Shown one piece after another: positions 35,101-46,627 of a stretch of 64,000 nucleotides of DNA (positions are counted from its first letter, which is position 1; each line of letters opens with the position of its first letter). Both the position numbers and the translations under genes were made by a program. Where the stretch lies: assembly GCF_022539665.2 (NCBI RefSeq), contig NC_081336.1:10826778-10890777 (forward strand), given 5' to 3'. This stretch comes from Daphnia carinata (Eukaryota; Arthropoda; Branchiopoda; Diplostraca; Daphniidae). The notes under the pieces are model-generated. The model was not told the origin of the DNA. It did not search any database and saw nothing but the letters and a program-made list of their open reading frames with translations.

Positions 35101-38100
35101 TATTGAAACTGATTCTATAACACTATATTCACATTGAATACACGTATATTTGATGCTGTTTGAATGTAGATATTGAAACTCATTGTATCACACTATATTC
35201 ACATTGAATACACGTATATTTGATGCTGTTTGAATGTAGATATTGAAACTGATTCTATAACACTATATTCACATTGAATACACGTATATTTGATGCTGTT
35301 TGAATGTAGATATTGAAACTCACTGTATCACACTATATTCACATTGAATACACGTATATTTGATGCTGTTTGAATGTAGATATTGAAACTGATTCTATAA
35401 CACTATATTCACATTGAATACACGTATATTTGATGCTGTTTGAATGTAGATATTGAAACTCACTGTATCACACTATATTCACATTGAATACACGTATATT
35501 TGATGCTGTTTGAATGTAGATATTGAAACTGATTCTATAACACTATATTCACATTGAATACACGTATATTTGATGCTGTTTGAATGTAGATATTGAAACT
35601 CACTGTATCACACTATATTCACATTGAATACAAGTATATTTGATGCTGTTTGAATGTAGATATTGAAACTGACTGTATAACACTATATTCACATTGAATA
35701 CACGTATATTTGATGCTGTTTGAATGTAGATATTGAAACTGATTCTATAACACTATATTCACATTGAATACACGTATATTTGATGCTGTTTGAATGTAGA
35801 TATTGAAACTGATTCTATAACACTATATTCACATTGAATACACGTATATTTGATGCTGTTTGAATGTAGATATTGAAACTGACTGTATAACACTATATTC
35901 ACATTGAATACACGTATATTTGATGCTGTTTGAATGTAGATATTGAAACTGATTCTATAACACTATATTCACATTGAATACACGTATATTTGATGCTGTT
36001 TGAATGTAGATATTGAAACTCACTGTATCATAACACTATATTCACATTGAATACACGTATATTTGATGCTGTTTGAATGTAGATATTGAAACTGATTCTA
36101 TAACACTATATTCACATTGAATACACGTATATTTGATGCTGTTTGAATGTAGATATTGAAACTCATGTATCACACTATATTCACATTGAATACACGTATA
36201 TTTGATGCTGTTTGAATGTAGATATTGAAACTGATTCTATAACACTATATTCACATTGAATACACGTATATTTGATGCTGTTTGAATGTAGATATTGAAA
36301 CTGATTCTGTAACACTATATTCACATTGACTACACGTATATTTGATGCTGTTTGAATGTAGATCATTGAAACTGATTCTATAACATATATATTCACATTG
36401 GAATGTAGATCATGAAACTGATTCTATAACACTATATTCACATTGAATACACGTATATTTGATGCTGTTTGAATGTAGATATTGAAACTCATTGTATCAC
36501 ACTATATTCACATTGAATACACGTATATTTGATGCTGTTTGAATGTAGATATTGAAACTCACTGTATCATACTATATTCACATTGAATACACGTATATTT
36601 GATCTGTTTGAATGTAGACATGAAACTGATTCTATAACACTATATTCACATTGAATACACGTATATTTGATGCTGTTTCAATGTAGATATTGAAACTGAT
36701 CTCTGTATCACACTATATTCACATTGAATATACGTATATTTGATGCTGTTTGAATGTAGATATTGAAACTGACTGTATAACACTATATTCACATTGAATA
36801 CACGTATATTTGATGCTGTTTGAATGTAGATCATGAAACTGATTCTATAACACTATATTCACATTGAATACACGTATATTTGATGCTGTTTGAATGTAGA
36901 TATTGAAACTCACTGTATCATACTATATTCACATTGAATACACGTATATTTGATACTGTTTGAATGTAGATATGAAACTGATTCTATAACACTATATTCA
37001 CATTGAATACACGTATATTTGATGCTGTTTGAATGTAGATATTGAAACTGACTGTATCACACTATATTCACATTGAATACACGTATATTTGATGCTGTTT
37101 GAATGTAGATATGAAACTGATTCTATAACACTATATTCACATTGAATACACGTATATTTGATGCTGTTTGAATGTAGATATTGAAACTCACTGTATCACA
37201 CTATATTCACATTGAATACACGTATATTTGATGCTGTTTGAATGTAGATATTGAAACTCATTGTATCATACTATATTCACATTGAATACACGTATATTTG
37301 ATGCTGTTTGAATGTAGATATTGAAACTCACTATATCATACTATATTCACATTGAATACACGTATATTTGATGCTGTTTGATTGTAGATATTGAAACTGA
37401 TTCTATAACACTATATTCACATTGAATACTCGTATATTTGATGCTGTTTGAATGTAGATCATTGAAACTGATTCTATAACACTATATTCACATTGAATAC
37501 ACGTATATTTGATGCTGTTTGAATGTAGATATTGAAACTCACTGTATAACACTATATTCACATTGAATACACGTATATTTGATGCTGTTTGAATGTAGAT
37601 CATGAAACTGATTCTATAACACTATATTCACATTGAATACACGTATATTTGATGCTGTTTGAATGTAGATATTGAAACTCATTGTATCACACTATATTCA
37701 CATTGAATACACGTATATTTGATGCTGTTTGAATGTAGATATTGAAACTGACTGTATCACTATATTCACATTGAATACACGTATATTTGATGCTGTTTGA
37801 ATGTAGATATTGAAACTCACTGTATCATACTATATTCACATTGAATACACGTATATTTGATACTGTTTGAATGTAGATCATGAAACTGATTCTATAACAC
37901 TATATTCACATTGAATACACGTATATTTGATGCTGTTTGAATGTAGATATTGAAACTGACTGTATCACACTATATTCACATTGAATACACGTATATTTGA
38001 TGCTGTTTGAATGTAGATCATGAAACTGATTCTATAACACTATATTCACATTGAATACACGTATATTTGATGCTGTTTGAATGTAGATATTGAAACTCAC

Positions 38101-39997
38101 TGTATCACACTATATTCACATTGAATACACGTATATTTGATGCTGTTTGAATGTAGATATTGAAACTCACTGTATCAACTATATTCACATTGAATACACG
38201 TATATTTGATGCTGTTTGAATGTAGATATTGAAACTCACTGTATCATACTATATTCACATTGAATACACGTATATTTGATACTGTTTGAATGTAGATCAT
38301 TGAAACTGATTCTATAACACTATATTCACATTGAATACACGTATATTTGATGCTGTTTGAATGTAGATATTGAAACTCACTGTATCATACTATATTCACA
38401 TTGAATACACGTATATTTGATGCTGTTTGAATGTAGATATTGAAACTCACCGTGTCATACTATATTCACATTGAATACACGTATATTTGATGCTGTTTGA
38501 ATGTAGATATTGAAACTCACTGTATCATACTATATTCACATTGAATACACGTATATTTGATACTGTTTGAATGTAGATCATGAAACTGATTCTATAACAC
38601 TATATTCACATTGAATACACGTATATTTGATGCTGTTTGAATGTAGATATTGAAACTCACTGTATCATACTATATTCACATTGAATACACGTATATTTGA
38701 TGCTGTTTGAATGTAGATATGAAACTGATTCTATAACACTATATTCACATTGAATACACGTATATTTGATGCTGTTTGAATGTAGATATTGAAACTCACT
38801 GTATCATACTATATTCACATTGAATACACGTATATTTGATACTGTTTGAATGTAGATATTGAAACTGATTCTATAACACTATATTCACATTGAATACACG
38901 TATATTTGATGCTGTTTGAATGTAGATATTGAAACTGACTGTATCATACTATATTCAAATTGAATAAACGTATATTTGATGCTGTTTGAATGTAGATATT
39001 GAAACTGATTCTATAATACTATATTCACATTGAATACACGTATATTTGATGCTGTTTGAATGTAGATATTGAAACTCACTGTATCATACTATATTCACAT
39101 TGAATACACGTATATTTGATGCTGTTTGAATGTAGATATTGAAACTGATTCTATAACACTATATTCACATTGAATACACGTATATTTGATACTGTTTGAA
39201 TGTAGATCATGAAACTGATTCTATAACACTATATTCACATTGAATACACGTATATTTGATGCTGTTTGAATGTAGATATTGAAACTCACTGTATCATACT
39301 ATATTCACATTGAATACACGTATATTTGATACTGTTTGAATGTAGATATTGAAACTCACTGTATAATACTATATTCACATTGAATACACGTATATTTGAT
39401 GCTGTTTGAATGTAGATATTGAAACTCACTGTATCATACTATATTCACATTGAATACACGTATATTTGATGCTGTTTGAATGTAGATATTGAAACTCACT
39501 GTATCACACTATATTCACATTGAATACACGTATATTTGATGCTGTTTGAATGTAGATATTGAAACTCACTGTATCATACTATATTCACATTGAATACACG
39601 TATATTTGATACTGTTTGAATGTAGATCATGAAACTGATTCTATAACACTATATTCACATTGAATACACGTATATTTGATGCTGTTTGAATGTAGATATT
39701 GAAACTCTCTGTATCATACTATATTCACATTGAATACACGTATATTTGATGCTGTTTGAATGTAGATATTGAAACTCACTGTATCACACTATATTCACAT
39801 TGAATACACGTATATTTGATGCTGTTTGAATGTAGATATTGAAACTCACTGTATCATACTATATTCACATTGAATACACGTATATTTGATACTGTTTGAA
39901 TGTAGATCATGAAACTGATTCTATAACACTATATTCACATTGAATACACGTATATTTGATGCTGTTTCAATGTAGATATTGAAACTCTCTGTATCAT
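23196..39997. repeat. 70-bp satellite array, about 240 copies
   Basis: The period is 70 bp almost throughout. The unit contains GATGCTGTTTGAATGTAGAT, ATTGAAACTGATTCTATAAC and ACTATATTCACATTGAATAC followed by ACGTATATTT. 16802 bp divided by 70 gives about 240 units. Two main variants differ in one block: type A GATTCTATAAC and type B CACTGTATCAC. A second variable position reads GATATTGAAAC, GATCATGAAAC or GATATGAAAC. The unit includes a small palindrome, ATTCA-CAT-TGAAT. Because 70 is not a multiple of three, no long protein can be encoded, and open frames of 60-70 codons in the array are incidental. The location (centromeric, subtelomeric or interstitial) cannot be told from the window. Confidence 0.98.
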
Positions 39998-40097
39998 NNN
40001 NNNNNNNNNNNNNNNNNNNNNNNNNNNNNNNNNNNNNNNNNNNNNNNNNNNNNNNNNNNNNNNNNNNNNNNNNNNNNNNNNNNNNNNNNNNNNNNNN
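39998..40097. other. Assembly gap, 100 N
   Basis: Exactly 100 N, a placeholder gap between the satellite and the tandemly duplicated region. The true distance and the satellite length are unknown. Confidence 0.98.
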
Positions 40098-41128
40098 TAG
40101 TAACTTTTTTTACATTTTGAAAGTAAAAGCTTGAATATAGGAGAGAATTAGCGTTTGATAGTAGTGAAGCTTATTTTCGTTTCTTGAAAATTTCGCTATC
40201 TGCTGCAAAATGAATATATATAAATGTGTTGTTTTCCTTTCTTTTCCAGCATCTGTGTTGAATTCCCCATCTGTTGCCATCAACAATAATAAACGTATAG
40301 TCAATCTTAACTAATAGTTTAACAACTATTTTCGTGACTTTTTTTATTCAATACTAAGTTATTAACGGGTTTATTCCTGTTAAACATATTAAGTTTTTAT
40401 CAAATTATTTAAGTGTTTCAAGTGCTAACTTTAAGAGCGGAAAATGCCTAAAACATATCCCCAACATTTTTACGTTAAATTGTATGTTAGCACCAAATAA
40501 TAGTATTTAACAGTATTAAGAGTCAAATAAAATAAGAGTAACAACTTTGTATCAGGAATTTCTTCTGCTGACGGTCCCCCAAACACTATAGCCACCTATT
40601 GGTACGATATTCAGTTTTCTTTATTGGGTTTCAGCGATCGTAAGGGCTGTAGCAACTATCACTTTTAATCATTCAAATGCCATAAGGTTCACGTGTAAAA
40701 GATATTAATTTTCGTAATCCTTGCTTAATTTAGTTTAAAATACATTATTTCGATTCGAAATGGAACGCTGATCACGAATATCGGCTTTGTTTTGACATTT
40801 AACTTAACAAAATGGAGAAAAACGAAGAAAAGGACCGTGGGAAAATTGCCTCCAAAACCGTCAAAAAATTGACCATCGTGGGAATTGCTTGAAAATGACA
40901 GAATATACTCAAAATTTAATGAAGATTCCGAGAAAATTGCTATTTTTTTCATAACATCAACCGTTTTGGAAATACACCGAATTTAAAAACTACTGGCGCG
41001 CCAGTACGCTACAGCGCTAGCGTGAAACATCAAACTTATCAATCCTATGTATTTCCATATGTTATTTTCACTAGTCACACTTGTTGCGGTGTTTTATATA
41101 AGAAGAAACAATACATTCCCCATGGTGT

Positions 41129-41455
41129 CGGGCTTATATATTTTGTCGGGCTTATTTTCAAGCCTTAACTTCTTGAACATCGGGAGCCGTTGAGTGAAAC
41201 ATAACTTGATACCTTATCAGTAGATGGCTATACTGTTTGATGGGTCATCTGTCAGTATAAATTCATTGTTCATTGTGGTGGCGCGTCAACATTAGGTTGA
41301 GAAAGCTTATTTTGTCTAGCTTATTTGTCGGGCTTATTTTTAAGCCTAACTTCTTGAATACCGAGAGCTTTTGAGTGAAGTCAAACTTGATTCCTTACCA
41401 ATAAATGGCTACACTGTTTGGTGGGTAGTCTGCGGTATAAATTCAAGGTTTACCA
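41129..41455. repeat. Direct repeat with GTCGGGCTTA motif
   Basis: The stretch at about 41149-41270 recurs, diverged, at about 41327-41450. Both start GTCGGGCTTATTT, continue AACTTCTTGAA and end with a TATAAATTCA word. A further GTCGGGCTTA precedes the first copy at 41129. The second duplication copy carries it at about 53309-53635. The same 10-mer appears in reverse complement inside the 180-bp tandem repeat at 46.6-47.5 kb. Confidence 0.7.
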
Positions 41456-42045
41456 AATCTAGCTTCCAGCATTTTTGTTATGCTGGCATGTAATCTAAGT
41501 TTTGTAATTTTAGGTGATGGCATTCGTGTTACGCTTAAGTCAAGATCTACTCTACTATGGGATAAATTTTTCGTAGAATCTACTAGAGCTATGTGTTGCA
41601 GTGTCATGCTGATGGTAAAAGTGTATTCAATTTTAAATAACTTTTCAATTTCTTTCTGTGTATTTGCAGTGACGTGACACTACTGGTGGCTGGGGTTAAC
41701 TAGGGACACATCTTTTCCATTTTCCCATCCAATCTGCGAAACAACTTTGATTGTTTGTTATAACTACACCAACATTCCCTTCGTAACCCAACAATACAAA
41801 ACTAACCATTGTAAACCCGAAAGACAACCAGCCATCTCTCTGTTTTCATTTGGTTTTTGCTTAGTATCTTCCTGTGCGAGAGAAAATTAAAAAGTTATGT
41901 TTTAATTTAAGACACAAAGGAAATTTGATTTATAACAAGTTGTTGACCGCCTCTACGCTCACAACAATTAGTGATAATTAGTCTGTTGGGAATCACTAAA
42001 ATTTCAACAATAAAAATATAAAAAAAAAAAGAAAAACCGCGGTTT

Positions 42046-42069
42046 GCCCCGATCAAAGACGATCGGGGC
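42046..42069. repeat. Perfect 9-bp stem-loop
   Basis: GCCCCGATC, loop AAAGAC, GATCGGGGC, just after an A-rich run. In the second copy it is at 54228-54251. The GC-rich stem stands out in AT-rich surroundings. No function assigned. Confidence 0.7.
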
Positions 42070-42389
42070 CGAGCCCTAGTCTCGAGTTGAATTCACCGAC
42101 CATTTTGAAATGTGTTGCAACGCTGCTTGAGTTTTGATAACCGGCATCAGTCGCCATTTTCTAGTTCTGTGTCGTGTGTGAGATTGGTGGCGTGCATCTG
42201 ACGCGCGAAATATTGGACACATGAGGCAGCAATGGTAAAGTAATACTTAAGTGAATGTCTCTTTAATTTTAATTTAATGTGAGAATAACTAATATTTGAA
42301 ACTCCTTTTCAAATGACTAAATGAATGGTACGTTATTAAGAAGAATCTTTAAGAAGTAATTCTTTTTATGCAGAGTCCTTGTATTTTTT

Positions 42390-43250
42390 CTTCTAAATTT
42401 TAAAGAATATCACAAGTTGTGAACAAGAATTCGTGGTGCCTTGGCCCTCGTTCTCTCATCTCCATGCCAGATGGCCTTTAAGAAGGATCATAAATGTATG
42501 GTAATATTATTTTTCCACATTCCACTATTACATAATTCTTTGCTATTATTTTTATCCCATACTATGAACGCAAGAAGAGTTTGTCTGTTTGCTATCTTGG
42601 ACGGCAACTCGTGTCCTTAAAAGTAATCACGATAGGCACATTGCGATACAGGATTGTGGAGACAAACATTGTGGTTCCAGCTATTATCCTTAGGTAGTCG
42701 AGACGTTTAATAATGCTTGGCGTTACAACTGTTTTTAAAATTATTGTTAATTGAAATTTTTTCATTCAAGACATTTGCAGCTTCTGAGCACTGAGAAAAG
42801 ATTGTTGCTGATGTAGAGTTTTTTATCGTTGGACCCCACAGTCCAAGACAGAAATAAATAGGACAAAAACTTCCATCTGCATTACTAACAAAAGAAAAGG
42901 CACATTTTTAGATTGGCTTAATTGATCTACTTTTTTTCTGTCTGGGGTCACAAGGTAAGTGTTTTCTTGTATTTGTAGTGTGATTACTTTAATATGGTTT
43001 TACCCGTAGTGTCATGAAGCTGGCCACACCTCGAAAGGCTGCCTGAATCTATTCAGTGAATTGACAGAAAGTTGGAAAGCAGCATCAGCAATACATTCCG
43101 GAAGCTGTGACATGCATTGAAAAGGAACTGTTTAAGGGCATGGTCTTTGGCTATCTTTATATTCATTGATTAAGTCATCTAAAATTTAACATTTTATCAT
43201 GCAGGCGGCGGAGTGAATGTTTCCCCAAGAAAACATTGTTAACATTCACC
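42390..43250 (+). pseudogene. vas: Repeated vasa-linked block (a): exon-like segments plus vasa linker exon
   Basis: This block contains, in order: a segment with GAATATCACAAGTTGTGAACA and CTCCATGCCAGATGGCC (about 42402-42515); a segment with GGACCCCACAGTCCAAGACAG ending at a GTAAGT donor (about 42830-42957); and a vasa-derived segment at 43011-43150. The last aligns with the first vasa exon at 7990-8167 (GGCCACACCTCGAAAGGCTG, then TGTGACATGCATTGAAAAGG). The reading frame is broken by stops. The first two segments are unidentified, but they recur next to vasa pieces in blocks b and c, so they may be upstream exons or introns of the same parent gene. The second-copy equivalent is 54572-55432. 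Confidence 0.6.
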
Positions 43251-43259
43251 ACCACCAGA

Positions 43260-43835
43260 AACTTTAATTTGAGAATACCTAATATTTGAAACTCCTTTTC
43301 AAATTACTAAATGAATGGTACGTTATTAAGAAGGAACTATAAGAAGTAATTCTTTCCGTGCAGAGTCCTTGTATTTTTTCTTCTAAATTTTAGAGAATAT
43401 CACAAGTTGTGAACAAGACATTGTGGTGCCTTGGTCCTCGTTCTCTTATCTCCATGCCAGATGGCCATTAAGAAAGATCATAAATGTATGGTAATATTAT
43501 TTTTCTACATTCCATTATTACATTATTATTTGCCATTAGTTTCATCTTATACCATGAACGCAAGAAAAGTTTATCTGCTTGCTATCATTGACGGTAACTT
43601 GTGTACTTAAAATTAAGCATGACAGGCACGTTACGATAAAAGCAACCTTCCCCTTAGTGTCATGAAGCTGGCCACACCTCGAAAGGCTGCCCGAATCTAT
43701 TCAATGAATTGAAGGAAGATGGAAAGCCAAGTGAGTAATACATTCAGGAAGTTGTGACATGCGATTAAAAGGAACTGTTTAAGGGCATCGTCTGTGGGGA
43801 ACGACTTCAGTTGCAGTTATTCCTAATACTTAATT
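43260..43835 (+). pseudogene. vas: Repeated vasa-linked block (b)
   Basis: A shorter version of block a. It repeats the TTTGAAACTCCTTTTCAAAT lead and the GAATATCACAAGTTG segment (43388-43492). Then, after a deletion relative to a, it goes straight to the vasa linker exon (43659-43803, CTGGCCACACCTCGAAAGGC to AAGGGCATCGTCTGTGGGGA). The parent reading frame is interrupted. The second-copy equivalent is 55442-56017. Confidence 0.6.
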
Positions 43836-43902
43836 AGTTAAGGTAATACTTTATGGGTTCTTCGTTCGTTTATTACGCATTTCATGTTTGTACTGTTCTT
43901 AG

Positions 43903-44248
43903 ATATTGCCGGCGTCAACTATGTCGTAAATTATGACTTACCAACTTATATTGAAGAATGAAGAGTATGATCATCGTGTTGGTCGAACGAGCGGCGTGGG
44001 AAATGTCGATGACGAAGAAAGAGATGGACCTAACGCTGGAGAGTGTGTTTGTTTACTAAGGTAAAAACCTACTCCAGTGGGTTATTTAATTATATTTCTC
44101 TGCCCTTGTGTTCGTAATTAATAATCCTTTTTTTTTTTAGCCCAAGGCCGATGTACCGTCATTCATGCAAGCGATGGTCCCAGGCCTGAGTTACGACTTT
44201 AGCGCCCCTTCGACTCAAGGGGGTTTCGCTAGTCGAGATAGGCGCTGA
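43903..44248 (+). pseudogene. vas: Vasa C-terminal fragment (motifs V-VI and tail)
   Basis: Two exon-like pieces, 43903-44060 and 44141-44248 (TGA), separated by an intron with GT-AG borders and a T-rich acceptor tract. They read DIAGVNYVVNYDLPTYIEE, then after a local frame break and stop near 43958-43966, YDHRVGRTSGVGN (helicase motif VI, usually HRIGRTGRVGN). The tail PKADVPSFMQAM and GGFASRDRR then runs to the stop. This is the second RecA domain and C-terminus of a Vasa-type helicase. It follows block b directly, so the central part, including DEAD and SAT, has been deleted between them. The arginine finger region is altered. Confidence 0.78.
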
Positions 44249-44611
44249 GTAAGTTAAGACCTAAATAGTTTTTATTACTTGTTGATCTAATTTAATCTAT
44301 TAGCAGTTCGGCGATAAACTGGATTTGCTGCCTTGCCCACTGAAGTTGAAGAGAGTTGGGGTTAACTCAATGTAATTAACCAAAATTCGTATCCAAGAAC
44401 ATCTTGGAATTTGAAATGTCTGTTTGAAAATTTGATTACGTGGTTATTTTGCTAACCCATTTACCTGAATAGAGGAAAAATTCATTTTGTGTAAGGAAAC
44501 AGTTAATGGGAATATTTTAAATTATTCTTCTCCATTTTTAGTGTGCTTATTTTTTAAATTTAACGTATAACTACATAGCTATCAAAATCTATAACTATCT
44601 ATGTAAGAACA

Positions 44612-44683
44612 GTTATGGCGTATCGGTAGCGTGCTGTCCTACAGTGCGAAAGGTCTGTGGTTCGAATCCCAGAATGGTTAATA
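44612..44683 (+). other. tRNA-like sequence with A and B boxes (SINE head or tRNA remnant)
   Basis: A TGGCGTATCGGTAG word matches the RNA polymerase III A box, and GGTTCGAATCC matches the B box exactly, at tRNA-like spacing. The T-stem pairs poorly and the acceptor ends do not pair, so it is not a functional tRNA. A tRNA-derived SINE head is the likeliest explanation. The second copy is at 56794-56865. Confidence 0.55.
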
Positions 44684-44851
44684 TTGCTTGGCGCTCAGAT
44701 AATTCTGGAACGCTGCCATGGTCGTCCCAGAAAAAATTCTGGGATGCTACCGACCATCCGATCGTCGAGGAAAAAGAATTTTTCCTTTTTTTGCCATTTT
44801 TCGTTATTTCGACAAATAAACGTGTTCTAAAAAGAAAAATACATGCCTGGC

Positions 44852-44918
44852 TTATCTGAGTATTGAACCCTAGACCTTCGGCTTCTGAAGCCAATGCTCT
44901 ACCACTGAGCTATTTCAC
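44852..44918 (-). other. tRNA-like sequence facing the previous one
   Basis: On the minus strand TAGCTCAGTGGTAGAGC (a very good A box and D arm) is followed by an anticodon-like stem TTGGC/GCCGA with a 7-base TTCAGAA loop, and then by GGTTCAATACT as B box. The acceptor arms do not pair, so it is tRNA-derived, not a confirmed gene. It points toward the plus-strand element about 170 bp away. The second copy is at 57034-57100. Confidence 0.55.
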
Positions 44919-46627
44919 ATATTTAAATACTACTATTACTAATAGTGAATTTAGGAATACGGTTTGAACTTGGAAAAAAAAACAAGCCTCCTTTTTGTTT
45001 CCTGACCATTCACTGGCTCAAAATATCGAAGCCAAGACCTAGGCCACTTGCCTTTCCGAATTCCAATACCTAAGATACCCGATTACCCATTTTTTCTCGG
45101 ACGGAGGTTTTTCTATCAAACCATCAGTTGTACCCAGGTGTTCTTTTCACAGAACCGACTTCGTTTTTTTTTTCCTTTTTCGTTTTTCCGACCTGCAAGT
45201 TGATCGTGGTGGCAATGACGCATTTAGCATTGAAAAATAAACAATTGCCGCAGCACAAAATAGAGTTCAGACAACGTTGTGTATTTGTGAAACACAGACA
45301 AAGAAAATAGGAATTTTTGAATTTTTTACCAAAAGAACAAAAACAAACATGGAAAAATCCGCCATTTTTATCTAAATCGAAAAGCGTACATCACAACATA
45401 CACAGCCACGTTGCACGACAACAGAACTATAAAACTTGTTTTTTTTCTTTGTTTTGTTTTTGCTTTTGTTTTTGGTTGTTTTGTTTTTTTCTTTTCCCCA
45501 CAGAAAATGAAAGAAAAATGAGAAATTCTTCTTACCACTGCTGATGTTGCTGATACCACCAAGATTCGTAGCTGATGTCTCTGCTCTTCCGACGACGATC
45601 TTCGACGCGTTGATCCAGCTGGAGGACGTGAAATTAATTGACAAGGAAAACGTGAAACTGGAATACGGATTGGAGGGAATTGAGGAATACGTGTTGGACT
45701 TCGAAAAAAAAATACAACGATACCATGAAAAACAGGCGATGACGAGGCGACCACGAGGCGATGGTGGCGCGACGGGCGAAGAGAAGACGGGGCGATGGGC
45801 AAGGCGAAGACGGGGCGACGGGCGAGACGAAGACGGGATTGACGGGCAAAGCGTAGTCGTGTTTTGACTTGTCTTGTTGTCACCATAGGTCTCAACACTT
45901 AATCCCAACAATACATAACCAGACTTGTGTGGCCGTTCAAACAGAATGTGGTCCCTTGGAAGGAATACTTTGTCGTTAGATAAGATATAAACAAACATTG
46001 CAACTCAAAACTAAAATAAAATAGTGTAATGTAATCGATAATTTGTTTTTGAAATGTTTGTCTTTTATATTAATCTCGAAGTTTGAAGTGGTATCATCAT
46101 TGTTGGTACATTTGGATGGTAGACTACTTAGGATACCAGAAGGATCCTGTGGAATTCAACTGTGAATCAAACCACTCACATTCGAATTGAGTGACTATCA
46201 ACATACCGTTCTAGTATGGCTTACCTATATCCTTCCATCAACATCTGAAAGACTCTTTTTCACTCGTCCTCACGTAAAGTGTGATAGGTGGAAGTGATGC
46301 ACAAAGTGTGCGTTTTAGTTTGTTTGTTTTTTATTTTGTGGTGGTTGTTACCATTTCGACGTGCGAAACTGAATCCATTCGCATTCTTGATGTTAAATCC
46401 GTCGTTTCGGTGATCTAAATATTAGTGCCGGGCAGGGTCATCACTGTGAAACAAATTGCAGTTGTGGTAAGTTTACTGTTAATGTCATATACTTGCTAGT
46501 TTCAATTTTGAGTCTCAAATTTAACTTACCACATACTGCTTGCCCCGTTGGCCTCCAGCAGAAATAGGATTCATAAAATTCAATTTCTACCATTCTATTC
46601 ATCATCCATCATTCCATTCATTTCACG
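44919..46627. other. Uncertain region with GC-rich repeat and open frames on both strands
   Basis: Around 45735-45860 the sequence becomes GC-rich with a loose repeat of GACGGGGCGA/GGGCGA words. This opens frames on both strands: plus 45544-45867 (107 codons, Arg/Gly-rich end), and minus 45368-45998 (176 and 208 codons, Arg/Ser/Pro-rich). On the minus strand a good donor (CAGTG followed by GTAAGAAG) sits near 45530-45545, so an exon on that strand is conceivable. I recognise no domain and would not call a gene. The rest is AT-rich without signals. The second copy begins about 12183 later (57101-58810). Confidence 0.3.

Larger units (their letters stand above)
40098..42389. other. No gene recognised in first 2.3 kb of the unit
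   Basis: AT-rich, with no coding motif on either strand. It contains a 14-bp perfect palindrome ACTGGCGCGCCAGT at 40992-41005 (53172-53185 in the second copy), the GTCGGGCTTA direct repeat described separately, and a stem-loop at 42046-42069. Confidence 0.5.

Noticed and set aside
34710-37603. Several open frames of 60-70 codons inside the satellite
   Set aside because: They are translations of the 70-bp repeat. The period is not a multiple of three, so frames cycle and stop within about three units.
23196-39997. CRISPR-like appearance of regular repeats
   Set aside because: There are no unique spacers. The whole 70-bp unit repeats with only minor variants, and the context is eukaryotic.
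40992-41005. 14-bp palindrome ACTGGCGCGCCAGT as an operator
   Set aside because: A single site with no gene nearby, and palindromes of this size can arise by chance in many kilobases; noted only in the region entry.
42046-42069. Bacterial-type terminator (GC stem-loop next to an A run)
   Set aside because: The context is eukaryotic, so the structure is reported only as a stem-loop.
44612-44918. Functional tRNA genes
   Set aside because: Acceptor stems do not pair and the plus-strand T-stem is broken; only promoter boxes and parts of the arms remain.
45368-45998. Arg/Ser-rich 176- and 208-codon minus-strand proteins
   Set aside because: The length results from a GC-rich repeat that opens several frames on both strands. 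No domain is recognised.
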